A stretch of DNA of 44,236 bases from Deltaproteobacteria bacterium (GCA_020635195.1 JACKAG010000017.1:1-44236), one strand, 5' to 3'; counted from the first letter of the stretch, positions 25,777 through 34,758 are shown. Notes: generated from the letters alone by a model not told the origin. Made by a program: numbers and translations.

Positions 25777-27192
25777 GTGAGCAGAACATCAGAACAGAGA
25801 AAAAACAGAAGATACCGGATCTCGCCTCTTTTTTATATTTCCGGAGTTCTGGTTACTGTGATGATGCTGCTCTGGCTGATTCCGGATCAGCCTGCAACTG
25901 AGCCTGCCAGCGAGATGTCCGGACAAGACATGCAAAACCTCCCTGACGACACTCTGATATCAGCAACATCCGACACAGACGAAAGCTCCCTGATCTCCGG
26001 AGCTCCTCCGGCAAGCCTCCAGGCTCTGCCTGATTTTACAGAGTCTAAGATCCGGAAAAACTCCAGTGCTTACCAGACTCTGAGAAACTCCGGATTCAGC
26101 GCCAGGGAAACGCATGCCGTTATCGATGCTGCAAAAGAAGTCCGTGACCTTAGCAAAGTCCGGGCAGGTATGATTCTGAGGATTTACCCCAGGGTCGCAG
26201 AAAAGCCCGAAGAACAGGATGATTTCTCCAGAGTCAGCTTTCTGCTCTCCATGACAGACACCCTCAATATCATGAAACAGGCAGACGGTAGCTGGACAGG
26301 CAGTATTCATTCGAAACCGGTATCCGTTCAGACAGAGGCTTATCAGGGGGAGATCAGGGCCAGTCTCTGGCAGTCCGCAACAGCTGCCGGAATGGATGCT
26401 GAGCCCGTCTATGCATTGAGCGATATTTTTGCATGGCAGATCGATTTCAGCCGGGAAGTCCGCCCCGGAGATTCCTGGAGAGTTCTGCTGAATCGGAAAT
26501 ATGTTGAAGGGACTCCACTCAGCTGGGAGCCTGTCATTATGGCTGAATATCACAGTGTTTCCGGAAACCATTACACCGCGATCCGTTATCCACCAGAAGG
26601 AGAACCCGCAGAATATTACAGTCCGGAAGGAGACAACCTCAGAGGACGCTTTCTGAAAAGCCCTCTGCGCTATTCCAGGATCAGTTCAGGATTTCAGCTG
26701 CGTCGTTTTCATCCGGTTCTGGGGATTCATCGCCCTCATTATGGCGTAGATTATGCTGCTCCGACAGGGACCCCGGTCCGGGCCGTAGGCGACGGGACGA
26801 TTACCATCATCGGACGCAGGGGCGGAAATGGACGGATGATCCGGATACGCCATAATGCCGTTTATGAAACCGCATATAAACATCTGAGCCGATACGCCAG
26901 TGGACTCAGACGGGGGAGCAACGTTCAGCAGGGTGATATTATCGGATATGTCGGTTCAAGCGGCCTTGCCACCGGCCCCCACCTGCACTTTGAATTTTAC
27001 GAAAACAGCCGATTCACAGACCCTCTTGGCAGAAAATTCCCGAGAGAAGATCCGGTCGCACCGGCAGACAAAGATGCCTTTTTGCAGTTTGTCCAGGAGA
27101 GTCGTCGCCAGCTCGACAGACTCCAGCCTTCCACCATTGCCCGGAAAGATGCGACTGAGGACAGACAGCCGGAAGCTGATGACAGATTCTGA
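25777..27192 (+). CDS. Membrane-anchored M23 (LytM) peptidoglycan peptidase
   Basis: 471 residues from a GTG with GCGGAG upstream. One N-terminal membrane helix (FYISGVLVTVMMLLWLI) is followed by a low-complexity linker, then an OapA/LysM-like region (about residues 85-200), then the peptidase M23 domain. Zinc and catalytic residues are visible: His321 and Asp325 in HRPHYGVDYAAPTGTP, and His402/His404 in GPHLHFEF. The domain appears intact, so it should cut peptide cross-links of peptidoglycan in the periplasm, as in MepM-like enzymes, rather than being an inactive activator. Confidence 0.9.
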   Translation: MSRTSEQRKNRRYRISPLFYISGVLVTVMMLLWLIPDQPATEPASEMSGQDMQNLPDDTLISATSDTDESSLISGAPPASLQALPDFTESKIRKNSSAYQTLRNSGFSARETHAVIDAAKEVRDLSKVRAGMILRIYPRVAEKPEEQDDFSRVSFLLSMTDTLNIMKQADGSWTGSIHSKPVSVQTEAYQGEIRASLWQSATAAGMDAEPVYALSDIFAWQIDFSREVRPGDSWRVLLNRKYVEGTPLSWEPVIMAEYHSVSGNHYTAIRYPPEGEPAEYYSPEGDNLRGRFLKSPLRYSRISSGFQLRRFHPVLGIHRPHYGVDYAAPTGTPVRAVGDGTITIIGRRGGNGRMIRIRHNAVYETAYKHLSRYASGLRRGSNVQQGDIIGYVGSSGLATGPHLHFEFYENSRFTDPLGRKFPREDPVAPADKDAFLQFVQESRRQLDRLQPSTIARKDATEDRQPEADDRF

Positions 27193-27289
27193 GTCTCCAG
27201 CGATGAACTTCATGTATCTGTTCCGGCTATAAAGGCGATGGATTGAAGACCCAGCAGAGCTTGCAACAATCACTTCCGGCAACTATAAC

Positions 27290-27481
27290 ATGGACTATCA
27301 GGATGAAACGACTGCCCTGAAAAGGCAGGAAACATCTTATTTTCAATTCCGTTACGACAAAAAGAAGCTGCTGAGTCCATCAGAAAAGGACATCGAAGCC
27401 AGCCAGTTCCCAGGAAAAAACTGTCAGAGTTCATGGCAGGATTCAGAGGAGAAGATCAGTGATTTTTACCAAATTTTCTAA
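27290..27481 (+). CDS. Possible small protein of unknown function
   Basis: 63 residues, hydrophilic, no motif. No clear ribosome site precedes its ATG, and its last 23 bases overlap the start of the next gene, which has a good GGAG site. It may be only an open frame in the leader. Confidence 0.2.
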   Translation: MDYQDETTALKRQETSYFQFRYDKKKLLSPSEKDIEASQFPGKNCQSSWQDSEEKISDFYQIF

Positions 27482-28277
27482 GTCTGAAAAAAGTCTGAGC
27501 GCTCTTTTGCTCTTTTTCATATGTATACTGGTCCCTAACTCAATCCATGCTAAAAACATGGAGATCCAATCGTTAACAGAAATCTTGTCAGAGCCCATGG
27601 ACGCAAAAACACTCGTTCTCTGGGATATCCACTACACACTGGTTGAACCCGAACCATTTGAGCTATGGTATGGTAGCTACGAGCTCTTTAAGAAAGAACT
27701 TGACGACAATTTTTTACTTCCCTGGATATCAAAAGGTCTGAGACAGCCTTTTCTTGACTATCTTACTTTGTCGGTCAACCTGAAGCTCATCGATAAAGAT
27801 TCCAACGATGTACTCGAACGTATAAAAAAAACTGGCGCCCGGCAGATTGCCGTTACGAAGATGAAACCAGGAGCTCTGGGCAACTTTGAGAGTTCTGCAT
27901 CCAGAACTCTTGAGCAGCTAAAACCACTGGGACTTAACGTTCTCACAGGAAATGAAACGATAAGCTCTCATAAACAGTATGAGCGCCGTGGCAATATCAT
28001 GTTTGTCAGACATAGTGGAAAAGCTGAGGCCATCATCGAGCTGATGCAACACAAGGGCTGCTGTGATTTCAGTAAAATTCTGGTGATTGACGATTCAGCC
28101 AGCGAACTTGATGCATTACGAAACATGGCAGATGGTAAAGACATGCAGATAAACACCTACCTCTACTCAGGTAAGAAAAACAGCAAGCCCAAAGATGACG
28201 TCACATGGGCACAGGTCAGAGATCTCTGGACCGGACACAGCAAAAAGGCCGAAGAAGCCTTAAGCCTCCGGAACTGA
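27459..28277 (+). CDS. Exported DUF2608-like HAD-family protein
   Basis: 272 residues from a GTG at 27459, just after AGAGGAGAAG. A signal peptide is clear (SALLLFFICILVPNSIHA). LVLWDIHYTLVEP at about residue 56 looks like HAD motif I, and ILVIDDSASELDAL resembles motif IV. The fold and length fit the DUF2608 family, which is known mainly from host-associated bacteria such as Legionella and chlamydia relatives. In motif I the second aspartate (normally DXD) is His58, so normal phosphatase chemistry is doubtful. It should act in the periplasm or be secreted. Confidence 0.7.
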   Translation: MIFTKFSKSEKSLSALLLFFICILVPNSIHAKNMEIQSLTEILSEPMDAKTLVLWDIHYTLVEPEPFELWYGSYELFKKELDDNFLLPWISKGLRQPFLDYLTLSVNLKLIDKDSNDVLERIKKTGARQIAVTKMKPGALGNFESSASRTLEQLKPLGLNVLTGNETISSHKQYERRGNIMFVRHSGKAEAIIELMQHKGCCDFSKILVIDDSASELDALRNMADGKDMQINTYLYSGKKNSKPKDDVTWAQVRDLWTGHSKKAEEALSLRN

Positions 28278-28474
28278 ATAAAGACGCTTTCTGACCTGAA
28301 TTCCTGACGAGGGGGCCACCTTAGTCATTTGGCTTAACTGACGACAGGCCATAGCAATCAGCCGAAAAGACTTTTTTATTTTCTAAAAAGAAGGCAACAG
28401 GTACGATCTAAATATCAGGAAGGTTCTAACCAAACAGCAAATCCATTGATGTTTTAATGTAAAATATTTACAGC
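28278..28474. other. Intergenic region
   Basis: About 200 bases between the DUF2608-like gene and the antitoxin gene, convergent. AT content rises towards the toxin-antitoxin module. No hairpin with a T-run was seen. Confidence 0.4.
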
Positions 28475-28792
28475 TTATATTACCTCTACATCGTCACGCC
28501 ATCCAATGTATGGGACTTTGCCTAAAAGTTTACTGACCTTTGCGATAGTTTCAAAATTTACGCTACCCCCTTTTAATAACTTACTTGTCATTCGCTCTGA
28601 TGCACCCAAACGTCTTTTAAGCTCATTGAAACCGACTTGCTCTTTTTCCATATAGATTTCAAGTTCTTTTTGAAGACTTTCCTGAAGCTCTTCGACGCAC
28701 ATTTTGATATAAGCAACATCTTGCTCGACTTCTTTAATATCCTCTTTAGAAAGGTGCTTTTTTGACATTTCTTCTACGTAGTTCATGCTCAT
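28475..28792 (-). CDS. HigA-like antitoxin (XRE-type helix-turn-helix)
   Basis: 105 residues. The C-terminal half is an XRE/Cro-type helix-turn-helix (FNELKRRLGASERMTSKLLKGGSVNFETIAKVSKLLG), and the N-terminal half is an acidic helix likely to bind the toxin. Its ATG overlaps the toxin stop in ATGA (28789-28792), so translation is coupled. Toxin-first order is typical of HigBA modules. The protein should neutralise the toxin and repress the operon by binding the palindromes at 29233-29260. Confidence 0.82.
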   Translation of the reverse strand: MSMNYVEEMSKKHLSKEDIKEVEQDVAYIKMCVEELQESLQKELEIYMEKEQVGFNELKRRLGASERMTSKLLKGGSVNFETIAKVSKLLGKVPYIGWRDDVEVI

Positions 28793-29205
28793 TTTGATTC
28801 CTTTCTGTGCAAAATTTCGTATTGCTTAGGATTAAATATATTTTCTATACCAAGTTCACCAAATCTATTTTTAGCTCTTTCAATATCTGCATTTTGTCTG
28901 CTTTTAGCTCCGACAGCTCCAAACAGAATGATTAAGTTTTCTTGCTCTCGATCTTTCATGACATGATCAGTGAAAGTATAGCAATAGCGTTTCCCATTGG
29001 ACTTATCCCTTAGCTCGTAGATACCTTCACCCAAATACTTGCTGTGAGGCATTTGCAACTCATTGCCAAACTCTTGAAGTAGCTTAATCATTTTTAAGAA
29101 CACCTTATTTGCCGAGCGATTCCCAAAAACTTCTCTGGCCAGTTCTTTCTCGACGGGCGACTTTGGGCTGCCTTGATCTTTCCATAAGGTCACCGTCCAC
29201 TTCAT
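28789..29205 (-). CDS. HigB/RelE-superfamily toxin (Gp49-like)
   Basis: 138 residues after AAAGGAG. The pattern LQEFGNELQMPHSKYLGEGIYELRDKSNGKRYCYTF, then LIILFGAVGAKSRQN..DIERAKNR, is that of the phage-derived Gp49-like (HigB-type) toxins. Related proteins cleave mRNA on the ribosome; key basic residues appear kept in GKRYCYTF and KSRQ. The gene is AT-rich compared with its neighbours, a sign of transfer. It is first in the two-gene operon. Confidence 0.82.
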   Translation of the reverse strand: MKWTVTLWKDQGSPKSPVEKELAREVFGNRSANKVFLKMIKLLQEFGNELQMPHSKYLGEGIYELRDKSNGKRYCYTFTDHVMKDREQENLIILFGAVGAKSRQNADIERAKNRFGELGIENIFNPKQYEILHRKESK

Positions 29206-29232
29206 ATTAATCGGCTCCTTTCAAGTAAATTT

Positions 29233-29260
29233 TAGTATACTAGTAAATAAAAGTATACTA
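29233..29260 (-). promoter_or_regulatory. Paired palindromic operator/promoter of the toxin-antitoxin operon
   Basis: Two copies of the palindrome AGTATACT (29234-29241 and 29252-29259) stand 18 bases apart, 29 bases upstream of the toxin start. TATACT within them could serve as a -10 box on the minus strand. The layout fits a site bound by two antitoxin dimers for autorepression. This is inference from position and symmetry. Confidence 0.65.
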
Positions 29261-29592
29261 CCTGAAGGATTTTAATGCAATCTCTAGAAATAAAAGGGGT
29301 TATATAGTCTTCAGGCTTAAGGATGGGTTGATTAGTGCCAGAATGGGGTGATCGCCTACGAGGAGGGACACAAGACCCATGGAACAGGAAAATCAGCATT
29401 CTGACAGACAGCGGGATGACATATGAGCTGATACGGATTTCCGGACTCAAAGCTTCCCAGGACTGGAACCCAGCATGAGGTCAGAAAAAAACACCAGGAT
29501 TGCTCCGTCTGAGAAAACCCTGTCAAAAGCAGTTTTTTTTATGAATATCGGGCAATTATATTTTAAACAGACTTCAGATCCGCTGCAATGAA
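29261..29592. other. Intergenic region between toxin-antitoxin module and tRNA
   Basis: About 330 AT-leaning bases with no supported gene. The open frames here lack ribosome sites and motifs. I looked for a copy of the tRNA 3' end that would mark an integration site and did not see one. Confidence 0.4.
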
Positions 29593-29667
29593 TGGCGGTC
29601 CCAAGAGGAATCGAACCTCTATCTAAGCATTAGGAATGCCTTGTTTTATCCATTAAACTATGGGACC
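29593..29667 (-). tRNA. tRNA-Arg (anticodon CCU), CCA encoded
   Basis: The complement folds as a cloverleaf: acceptor GGTCCCA/TGGGACC, anticodon stem AGGCA/TGCTT with loop TTCCTAA (anticodon CCT), T-arm GAGGTTCGATTCCTC, and a genomically encoded CCA. It reads AGG arginine codons. It stands alone, with no neighbouring tRNA. Confidence 0.93.
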
Positions 29668-29857
29668 GAGGGAGACGATCCTACAATAAGCTTTACAGAT
29701 ATAGCAAGACTTTTCCTTCATCATGGAAAGGCGAAGGCATTCATGTATCTGCGTGAAGGGCGGACATAAAAATCTGTTCCGGGCAAAACGAGCCTGCTAG
29801 ACTGACTTTCATCCGGATCAGCCGGACTGATATGAACCCTCCCCTCCGGAGCTCAGC

Positions 29858-30652
29858 ATGCAGCAATACCAGGACCTCCTCAGAGACTGCCTTGAACAGG
29901 GCAGCCTGAAAACAGACAGAACCGGAACCGGAATCCGAAGCCTTTTTGGACGACAGATGCGCTTCCCCTTAAATCAGGGATTTCCGCTTTTAACCACTAA
30001 AAAAATTTACTGCCGTTCCGTCATCCTTGAGCTTCTCTGGTTCCTTTCAGGAAGCACCAATATCAGATGGCTCCAGCAGAATAACTGCCATATCTGGGAC
30101 CCGTGGGCAGATGAAAACGGAGAGCTTGGGCCGGTTTATGGCCATCAGTGGCGCTCCTGGCCCGACCAGCAGGGGGGTAGCATCGATCAGATCAGCCAGG
30201 TCATGGATCTTATCCGGCATCAGCCAGATTCACGACGCATGGTCGTTGTCGCATGGAATCCGTCAGATATCCCGCAGATGGCACTCCCTCCCTGCCACTG
30301 CCTGTTCCAGTTCTGGGTTGCGGATAACAAACTATCCTGTCAGCTCTACCAGCGATCCTGCGATGTCTTTATCGGTCTTCCCTTTAATATCGCATCCTAT
30401 TCCCTGCTCACCATGATGATGGCCCAGCAGGCAGGACTGGAAGCAGGAGACTTCATCTGGACTGGCGGAGACACACACCTCTACACAAACCATACAGAGC
30501 AGGCGATCCTTCAGCTCAGCAGAACTCCAGGAGAGCTTCCCCGGATGAACATACTCCGCAAGCCAGAAAGCCTCTTTGACTACAGACTCGAAGATTTTGA
30601 GCTGTGCGGCTATAATCCTCAACCTCACATCAAAGCAGATATTGCTGTCTGA
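29858..30652 (+). CDS. thyA: Thymidylate synthase
   Basis: 264 residues, the same length as the E. coli enzyme. It methylates dUMP to dTMP using methylene-tetrahydrofolate, which becomes dihydrofolate. The nucleophile is Cys146 in LPPCHCLFQFWV. Other conserved blocks are RTGTGIRSLFGRQMRF, LGPVYGHQWRSWP, CQLYQRSCDVFIGLPFNIASYSLL and GGDTHLYTNH. The next gene, 14 bases on, is folA, which recycles the dihydrofolate product, a common pairing. Confidence 0.97.
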   Translation: MQQYQDLLRDCLEQGSLKTDRTGTGIRSLFGRQMRFPLNQGFPLLTTKKIYCRSVILELLWFLSGSTNIRWLQQNNCHIWDPWADENGELGPVYGHQWRSWPDQQGGSIDQISQVMDLIRHQPDSRRMVVVAWNPSDIPQMALPPCHCLFQFWVADNKLSCQLYQRSCDVFIGLPFNIASYSLLTMMMAQQAGLEAGDFIWTGGDTHLYTNHTEQAILQLSRTPGELPRMNILRKPESLFDYRLEDFELCGYNPQPHIKADIAV

Positions 30653-30666
30653 AAGGCCCTACAGAC

Positions 30667-31164
30667 ATGATCCTTAGCATGATTGCTGCCATAGGAGAAA
30701 ACAGAGAGCTGGGTGCTGCAAACGAGCTGCTATGGAAGCTGAAAAAAGACCTTCAGTTGTTCCGGAACAGCACCATGGGCCATCATATCCTTATGGGACG
30801 AAAAACCTGGGACTCCATCGGGCGCCCCCTCCCCGGCCGAACCAGCATGGTCCTGTCCAGACAAAAGCTCAGCCTTCCGGATGCGGTGATCCATGTCCGC
30901 TCCCCTGAAGAAGCCATACAGAGGGCCGAACAGGCAGGAGAAACAGAACTGTTTATCATTGGCGGAGGAGAGCTCTATTCCCAGCTACTACCCCTGGCTG
31001 AAAAACTCTACCTCAGCGAAGTTTCCGCCACAGCAGAAAACGCCGATACATGGTTTCCAGCCTTTGACCCAAAGGAATGGCTTTGCTCAGAGCAGCAGGA
31101 GTATCCAGCTGAAGATGGTTCTCCCTCCTGGACCCGCAGAATCCTCGTCCGCAACAACAGCTGA
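30667..31164 (+). CDS. folA: Dihydrofolate reductase
   Basis: 165 residues. It reduces dihydrofolate to tetrahydrofolate with NADPH. Family features are MILSMIAAIGENRELG at the start, LLWKLKKDLQLF with the active-site acidic residue, HHILMGRKTWDSIGRPLPGRTSMVLSR (NADPH binding) and ELFIIGGGELYSQLLPLAEKLYLSEV. It is in one operon with thyA. The usual LPW motif is LLW here, a small change near the substrate pocket. Confidence 0.95.
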   Translation: MILSMIAAIGENRELGAANELLWKLKKDLQLFRNSTMGHHILMGRKTWDSIGRPLPGRTSMVLSRQKLSLPDAVIHVRSPEEAIQRAEQAGETELFIIGGGELYSQLLPLAEKLYLSEVSATAENADTWFPAFDPKEWLCSEQQEYPAEDGSPSWTRRILVRNNS

Positions 31165-31337
31165 ACATCCAGCCCCGATCCGGTCTGAAGACAGCAAAGT
31201 AAAAAAAAAATTCCGGATGATTCCCGGGTGATTCAATGGAAAGCTGTTTCAATTATTGAATGATTTTTAGTTTTTTGCTATTCACACAACTTCTCCTTCA
31301 TGACAACAACAGACCAACACTTAAGAGAAAGGATCGC

Positions 31338-32150
31338 ATGATGAGAATTTTATTGGTTATTTTATTTGCGCTCTTCAGCGGCAATCTGGCCCAGGCAGGC
31401 AAAACCCCGCTCTTTATCGCTGCAGAAAAAGGTCATAAGCAAGCTATACAGACCCTCATCGAATCAGGGGCAAACCCTCATAAAACAAACGAAAAAGAAG
31501 AAAACCCTCTCTTTATTGCAGTGCAAAAGGGTCATGCGGCAGCGGTAAGATACCTGGTCGATGCAGGCTCAAGCACTGATAAAATAAATGAGGCAAGAGA
31601 GCCTCTCCTCTATACAGCTGTGAAGCATGGAGATATAGATATGGTATACACTCTCATTACAGGTATGGACGGTATCGATGTAAACAAGGCAGAAAGCAAC
31701 TATTATGATACGCCCCTGCATCTTGCAGTAAAATCATCCCGCACAGAAGCAGACAACGACGACAACTACACAGCTATCGCAGTGCTTCTCCTCCAGCATG
31801 GAGCGAGAATAAATAAGCGAAATAAAGACAATCAATCTCCCTTCAACATGGCATTGATGTATAACAGGAAAGATATCCTGCGATATTTCCTCAACAATTC
31901 CAAAGAACAAACAGTACAAGCAAACAAACGAGATACTTTTTACAAGAAGAACCCACTGCAATTCGCCGTATGTACTGGTGACCCAGAAACCGTACAGCTT
32001 CTCATTGATGCTGGGGCAAAAGTTAATCCAGGGGACAACCTCATCTCTTTAGCGCAACGCTATAGTTGCGAGCAAGATTTTATTAAATTTCTCGAAGAAA
32101 AGCTTAAAGAAGCAGCCGAAGAAGAGAAGGATAAAGAACTCTGCCCTTAA
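31338..32150 (+). CDS. Exported ankyrin-repeat protein
   Basis: 270 residues from ATG 31338 (MMRILLVILFALFSGNLAQA), chosen because a clean signal peptide follows and AAAGG is upstream. About six ankyrin repeats follow (KTPLFIAAEKGHKQAIQTLIESGANPH type), then a charged helical C-terminus. The overall plan (signal peptide plus ankyrins, nothing else) is the same as the protein at 7433-8572, but the repeats are more diverged and it is intact. A periplasmic or secreted protein-binding role is likely; the partner is unknown. Confidence 0.85.
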   Translation: MMRILLVILFALFSGNLAQAGKTPLFIAAEKGHKQAIQTLIESGANPHKTNEKEENPLFIAVQKGHAAAVRYLVDAGSSTDKINEAREPLLYTAVKHGDIDMVYTLITGMDGIDVNKAESNYYDTPLHLAVKSSRTEADNDDNYTAIAVLLLQHGARINKRNKDNQSPFNMALMYNRKDILRYFLNNSKEQTVQANKRDTFYKKNPLQFAVCTGDPETVQLLIDAGAKVNPGDNLISLAQRYSCEQDFIKFLEEKLKEAAEEEKDKELCP

Positions 32151-32174
32151 AATTTTTTCTTAATTTTTAACAGA

Positions 32175-33566
32175 TCAGCCTCTGTTCTTTCCCCCTGAAT
32201 CCAGCTCAAGCGTCTTCTGATAATGTCTGGTTTCAGAAATCACAACATCTGTCAGCCGCAACACAGAAATGAGGTTCGGAAAGGCCATACAACCATTTGC
32301 CAGGTTGGCCAGCACCCAGATCATATGAGTATCCGTTACAGCGCCGGCAAACACAGCCAGCACATAGATAAAGCGGTACACTTTGACAGCCAGAGAACCC
32401 AGCAAAAAAGCGATACATTTTTCCGCATAGCAGGCCCAGGCCAGTGTTGTGGTAAAGGCAAACATAGCCATACCAAACACAACCACATACTCCAGAAAAG
32501 GATGAACACTCCGGAATGCCATAATGGTCAGCACAGAACCCGTCACCTGCGAAGGGTCAGGAACCCCTCCATCAATCAAAGTAACCGCAAGGACAAGACC
32601 TGTGACCGTACAGACCACCATCGTTCCGAGAAAAACGCCACAGATGGCCAACATCCCCTGTCTGGCCGGTTCTCCGGTCCGCGCAGAGGCTGCTGCAATC
32701 GGAAGGCTTCCCAGACCTGCCTCGTTGGCAAAGACACCATTCGCAACCCCATGCTGTATCGCAGCCAGAGCCCCTGCTCCTGCAATTCCACCCGTCACAG
32801 CCTGCTCTGAAAAAGCACCCAGTAAAATCAGACGAAAAGCAGGCAATACGGCATCCATGTGGGCGAGCACGACAAGCGAACCAGCCCCCAGATACAAAAG
32901 AGCCATAAACGGGACAAGCAGTCCGGCAACACGACCAATGGACTGCACCCCCCCCAGGACCACCACAGCTGTGAGGAGCATCATAGCCATACCGCTCCCC
33001 CAGGCCGGGACTCCAAAAACCTCCCGAAAACCGCTTGCAACAGAATTGGACTGTACCGTGGCTCCAATCCCAAAGGCCGCCAGAGAGCACAGGATCGCAA
33101 AGAGCGCAGAGGTTCTGGTCATACCCAGCCCTTGCCGGAGAGTCACCATCGGCCCTCCCTGGACACCCCCCTGAGAATCGATTTCCCGATAACGAACAGA
33201 CAACAGGCACTCCGCATACGCGGTCATCATGCCAAAAAGAGCAACCAGCCACATCCAGAATAAAGAGCCATATCCTCCAAGAGTTATAGCTACAGCTATC
33301 CCTGTAATATTGCCCGTCCCTACCGCACCCGCCAGGGCCGTCATCAGAGACTGAAAGCTGCTTAACTCGCCTGGCTGCTTTGCCCCACCTTCTTCTTCCC
33401 TACATCCAGGACGGAAAAGTAAAGCCAGAGCATGCCCAAGATAACGAAACTGAAGCCCGCGTAGTCGAACCGTGAGCCAGACCCCTGTCAGTAGCAGAAG
33501 TAAGAGTAATGGCCCACTCCAGAGCAGATTCTTAATGCTCGTCAGAAAATCCGCTATTGTGTCCAC
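32175..33566 (-). CDS. Sodium:amino-acid symporter, AGCS family
   Basis: 463 residues from a GTG at 33566 behind GGAG; the frame continues upstream without typical family sequence. About eleven membrane helices are visible. AGCS marks are LAGAVGTGNITGIAVAITLGG, GGPMVTLRQGLG and GVFANEAGLGSLPIAAASART. The family imports alanine or glycine with Na+. It lies convergent with the ankyrin gene and about 2.4 kb from a second AGCS gene on the other strand; the two are related but clearly diverged, so their substrates may differ. Confidence 0.93.
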   Translation of the reverse strand: MDTIADFLTSIKNLLWSGPLLLLLLLTGVWLTVRLRGLQFRYLGHALALLFRPGCREEEGGAKQPGELSSFQSLMTALAGAVGTGNITGIAVAITLGGYGSLFWMWLVALFGMMTAYAECLLSVRYREIDSQGGVQGGPMVTLRQGLGMTRTSALFAILCSLAAFGIGATVQSNSVASGFREVFGVPAWGSGMAMMLLTAVVVLGGVQSIGRVAGLLVPFMALLYLGAGSLVVLAHMDAVLPAFRLILLGAFSEQAVTGGIAGAGALAAIQHGVANGVFANEAGLGSLPIAAASARTGEPARQGMLAICGVFLGTMVVCTVTGLVLAVTLIDGGVPDPSQVTGSVLTIMAFRSVHPFLEYVVVFGMAMFAFTTTLAWACYAEKCIAFLLGSLAVKVYRFIYVLAVFAGAVTDTHMIWVLANLANGCMAFPNLISVLRLTDVVISETRHYQKTLELDSGGKNRG

Positions 33567-33738
33567 CAGCTTCCAGCTCCAACCGTTACACGCCTTCCGG
33601 GCAAAGGAAAAAATACAAGGGCCGATTAGACCCTGCACACGCATAAAAATTCAAGTGATTCCTGAATCTGTCTTTATATCAGGAAGGATGGACTACAGCA
33701 GAAAAGGATGGGGCGCAGCAAAAGGGGGATAGCTGGCT

Positions 33739-33930
33739 TCAGCCCTTTCCATTACGCCGGGATGCGATTTCACTATGGCGATAAAGATAAGAATGAACCC
33801 AGTAAAACTGAGCAAAATCAGTACAACCCTTTACGGAACCATGGTTGAAAAATTTATATAATTCAAGGTATTCCCGATACATCCTGCAAATATTATCGAA
33901 AAACACCCGCTGGGTTTCATATGAAATCAT
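33739..33930 (-). CDS. Small protein of unknown function
   Basis: 63 residues, aromatic-rich (MYREYLELYKFF, FAQFYWVHSYLYRH), no signal peptide. AGAGGAGAGCTT precedes the ATG at good spacing, which supports translation. No family recognised. Confidence 0.5.
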   Translation of the reverse strand: MISYETQRVFFDNICRMYREYLELYKFFNHGSVKGCTDFAQFYWVHSYLYRHSEIASRRNGKG

Positions 33931-34053
33931 AAGCTCTCCTCTGACAGCCGGACATCCTGTACGACAGAATCATTATCGGAGTGCCATGACAGGAGCTGAA
34001 GCCCGGAATGCTCCAGTTTTTCTGCTGTCTCTCAGGAAAAGAGGGGGCTCTCT

Positions 34054-34758
34054 TCAGCTGGTATAGAGGGTTTCATAGAGGACCCTTCTGGCAATAACCG
34101 GAGATGAGTTAATATAACGGCTCGGACAGTCTTCCCGCGGCTTCGCTTCCGTCATCAGCCTGGCATAAAGAGCTTCCAGAAGGAGAATCCCCTGTGACGG
34201 GTCCTGATCTGCATAAAAACGGATTTTTTCCTGATGGCTACCGGAAGCATTTTTCGCCATCTCCCTGAGCAGAGCACTACAACGCCCGGGACGCCCAGCT
34301 CTTCCTGCAGCATTAAATCCCCTGGTGCTTTCCCGCCCAGCCCCCCTGGCCGGGTCGACAGGTCCTCCCACCTTTTGAATCCTCACTTTCAGGGTCTGCC
34401 AGCGAACTCCATAGCGATGGTAAATCTTACCGTCAAAACATCGTTCCAGCTCATCCCTGCCAACATAGCCCTGATCATTCAGAAATAAAGGAGAAAAACC
34501 AGCTGCTCTCAGAGCAAGCGGGACCGGACTCTTGACAATATCCAGACTCAGATGACTGTAATAACGACACATAATCACACAGCTATATGTGACCGCCCCT
34601 CCGGCAGACATCGCCCTCTGCTGTCTGAGCAGACCCAGATGATCTCTGAAGTAGTGGAGATCTGCATCATCTCTCAGAGAAGCCAGCCAGCCATTCCGGA
34701 CGGCTGGGTCCTGATCAATCAGACAGATCAGCGGCCTCTGTTTCACTCCTGACGACAT
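34054..34758 (-). CDS. Receiver-like protein with degenerate phosphorylation site (tentative)
   Basis: 234 residues from ATG 34758, seven bases after AGGAGG; the longer upstream frame lacks such a site. The N-terminal 120 residues resemble a response-regulator receiver fold: PLICLIDQDPAVRNGWLASLRDDADLHYF (acidic pocket after strand 1), then YSCVIMCRYYSHLSLD where the phospho-acceptor Asp after strand 3 would be, but which reads Met-Cys. Thus it would not be phosphorylated in the normal way. The C-terminal part is basic and unrecognised (ARGAGRESTRGFNAAGRAGRPGR). It may be a pseudoreceiver; a different fold is possible. Confidence 0.5.
   Translation of the reverse strand: MSSGVKQRPLICLIDQDPAVRNGWLASLRDDADLHYFRDHLGLLRQQRAMSAGGAVTYSCVIMCRYYSHLSLDIVKSPVPLALRAAGFSPLFLNDQGYVGRDELERCFDGKIYHRYGVRWQTLKVRIQKVGGPVDPARGAGRESTRGFNAAGRAGRPGRCSALLREMAKNASGSHQEKIRFYADQDPSQGILLLEALYARLMTEAKPREDCPSRYINSSPVIARRVLYETLYTS

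Noticed and set aside
29261..29667. Genomic island attachment site at tRNA-Arg
   Set aside because: No second copy of the tRNA 3' end and no integrase gene seen.
32524..33263. Long plus-strand open frames antisense to the first AGCS gene
   Set aside because: Low-complexity composition without ribosome sites or family motifs; shadows of the transporter gene.
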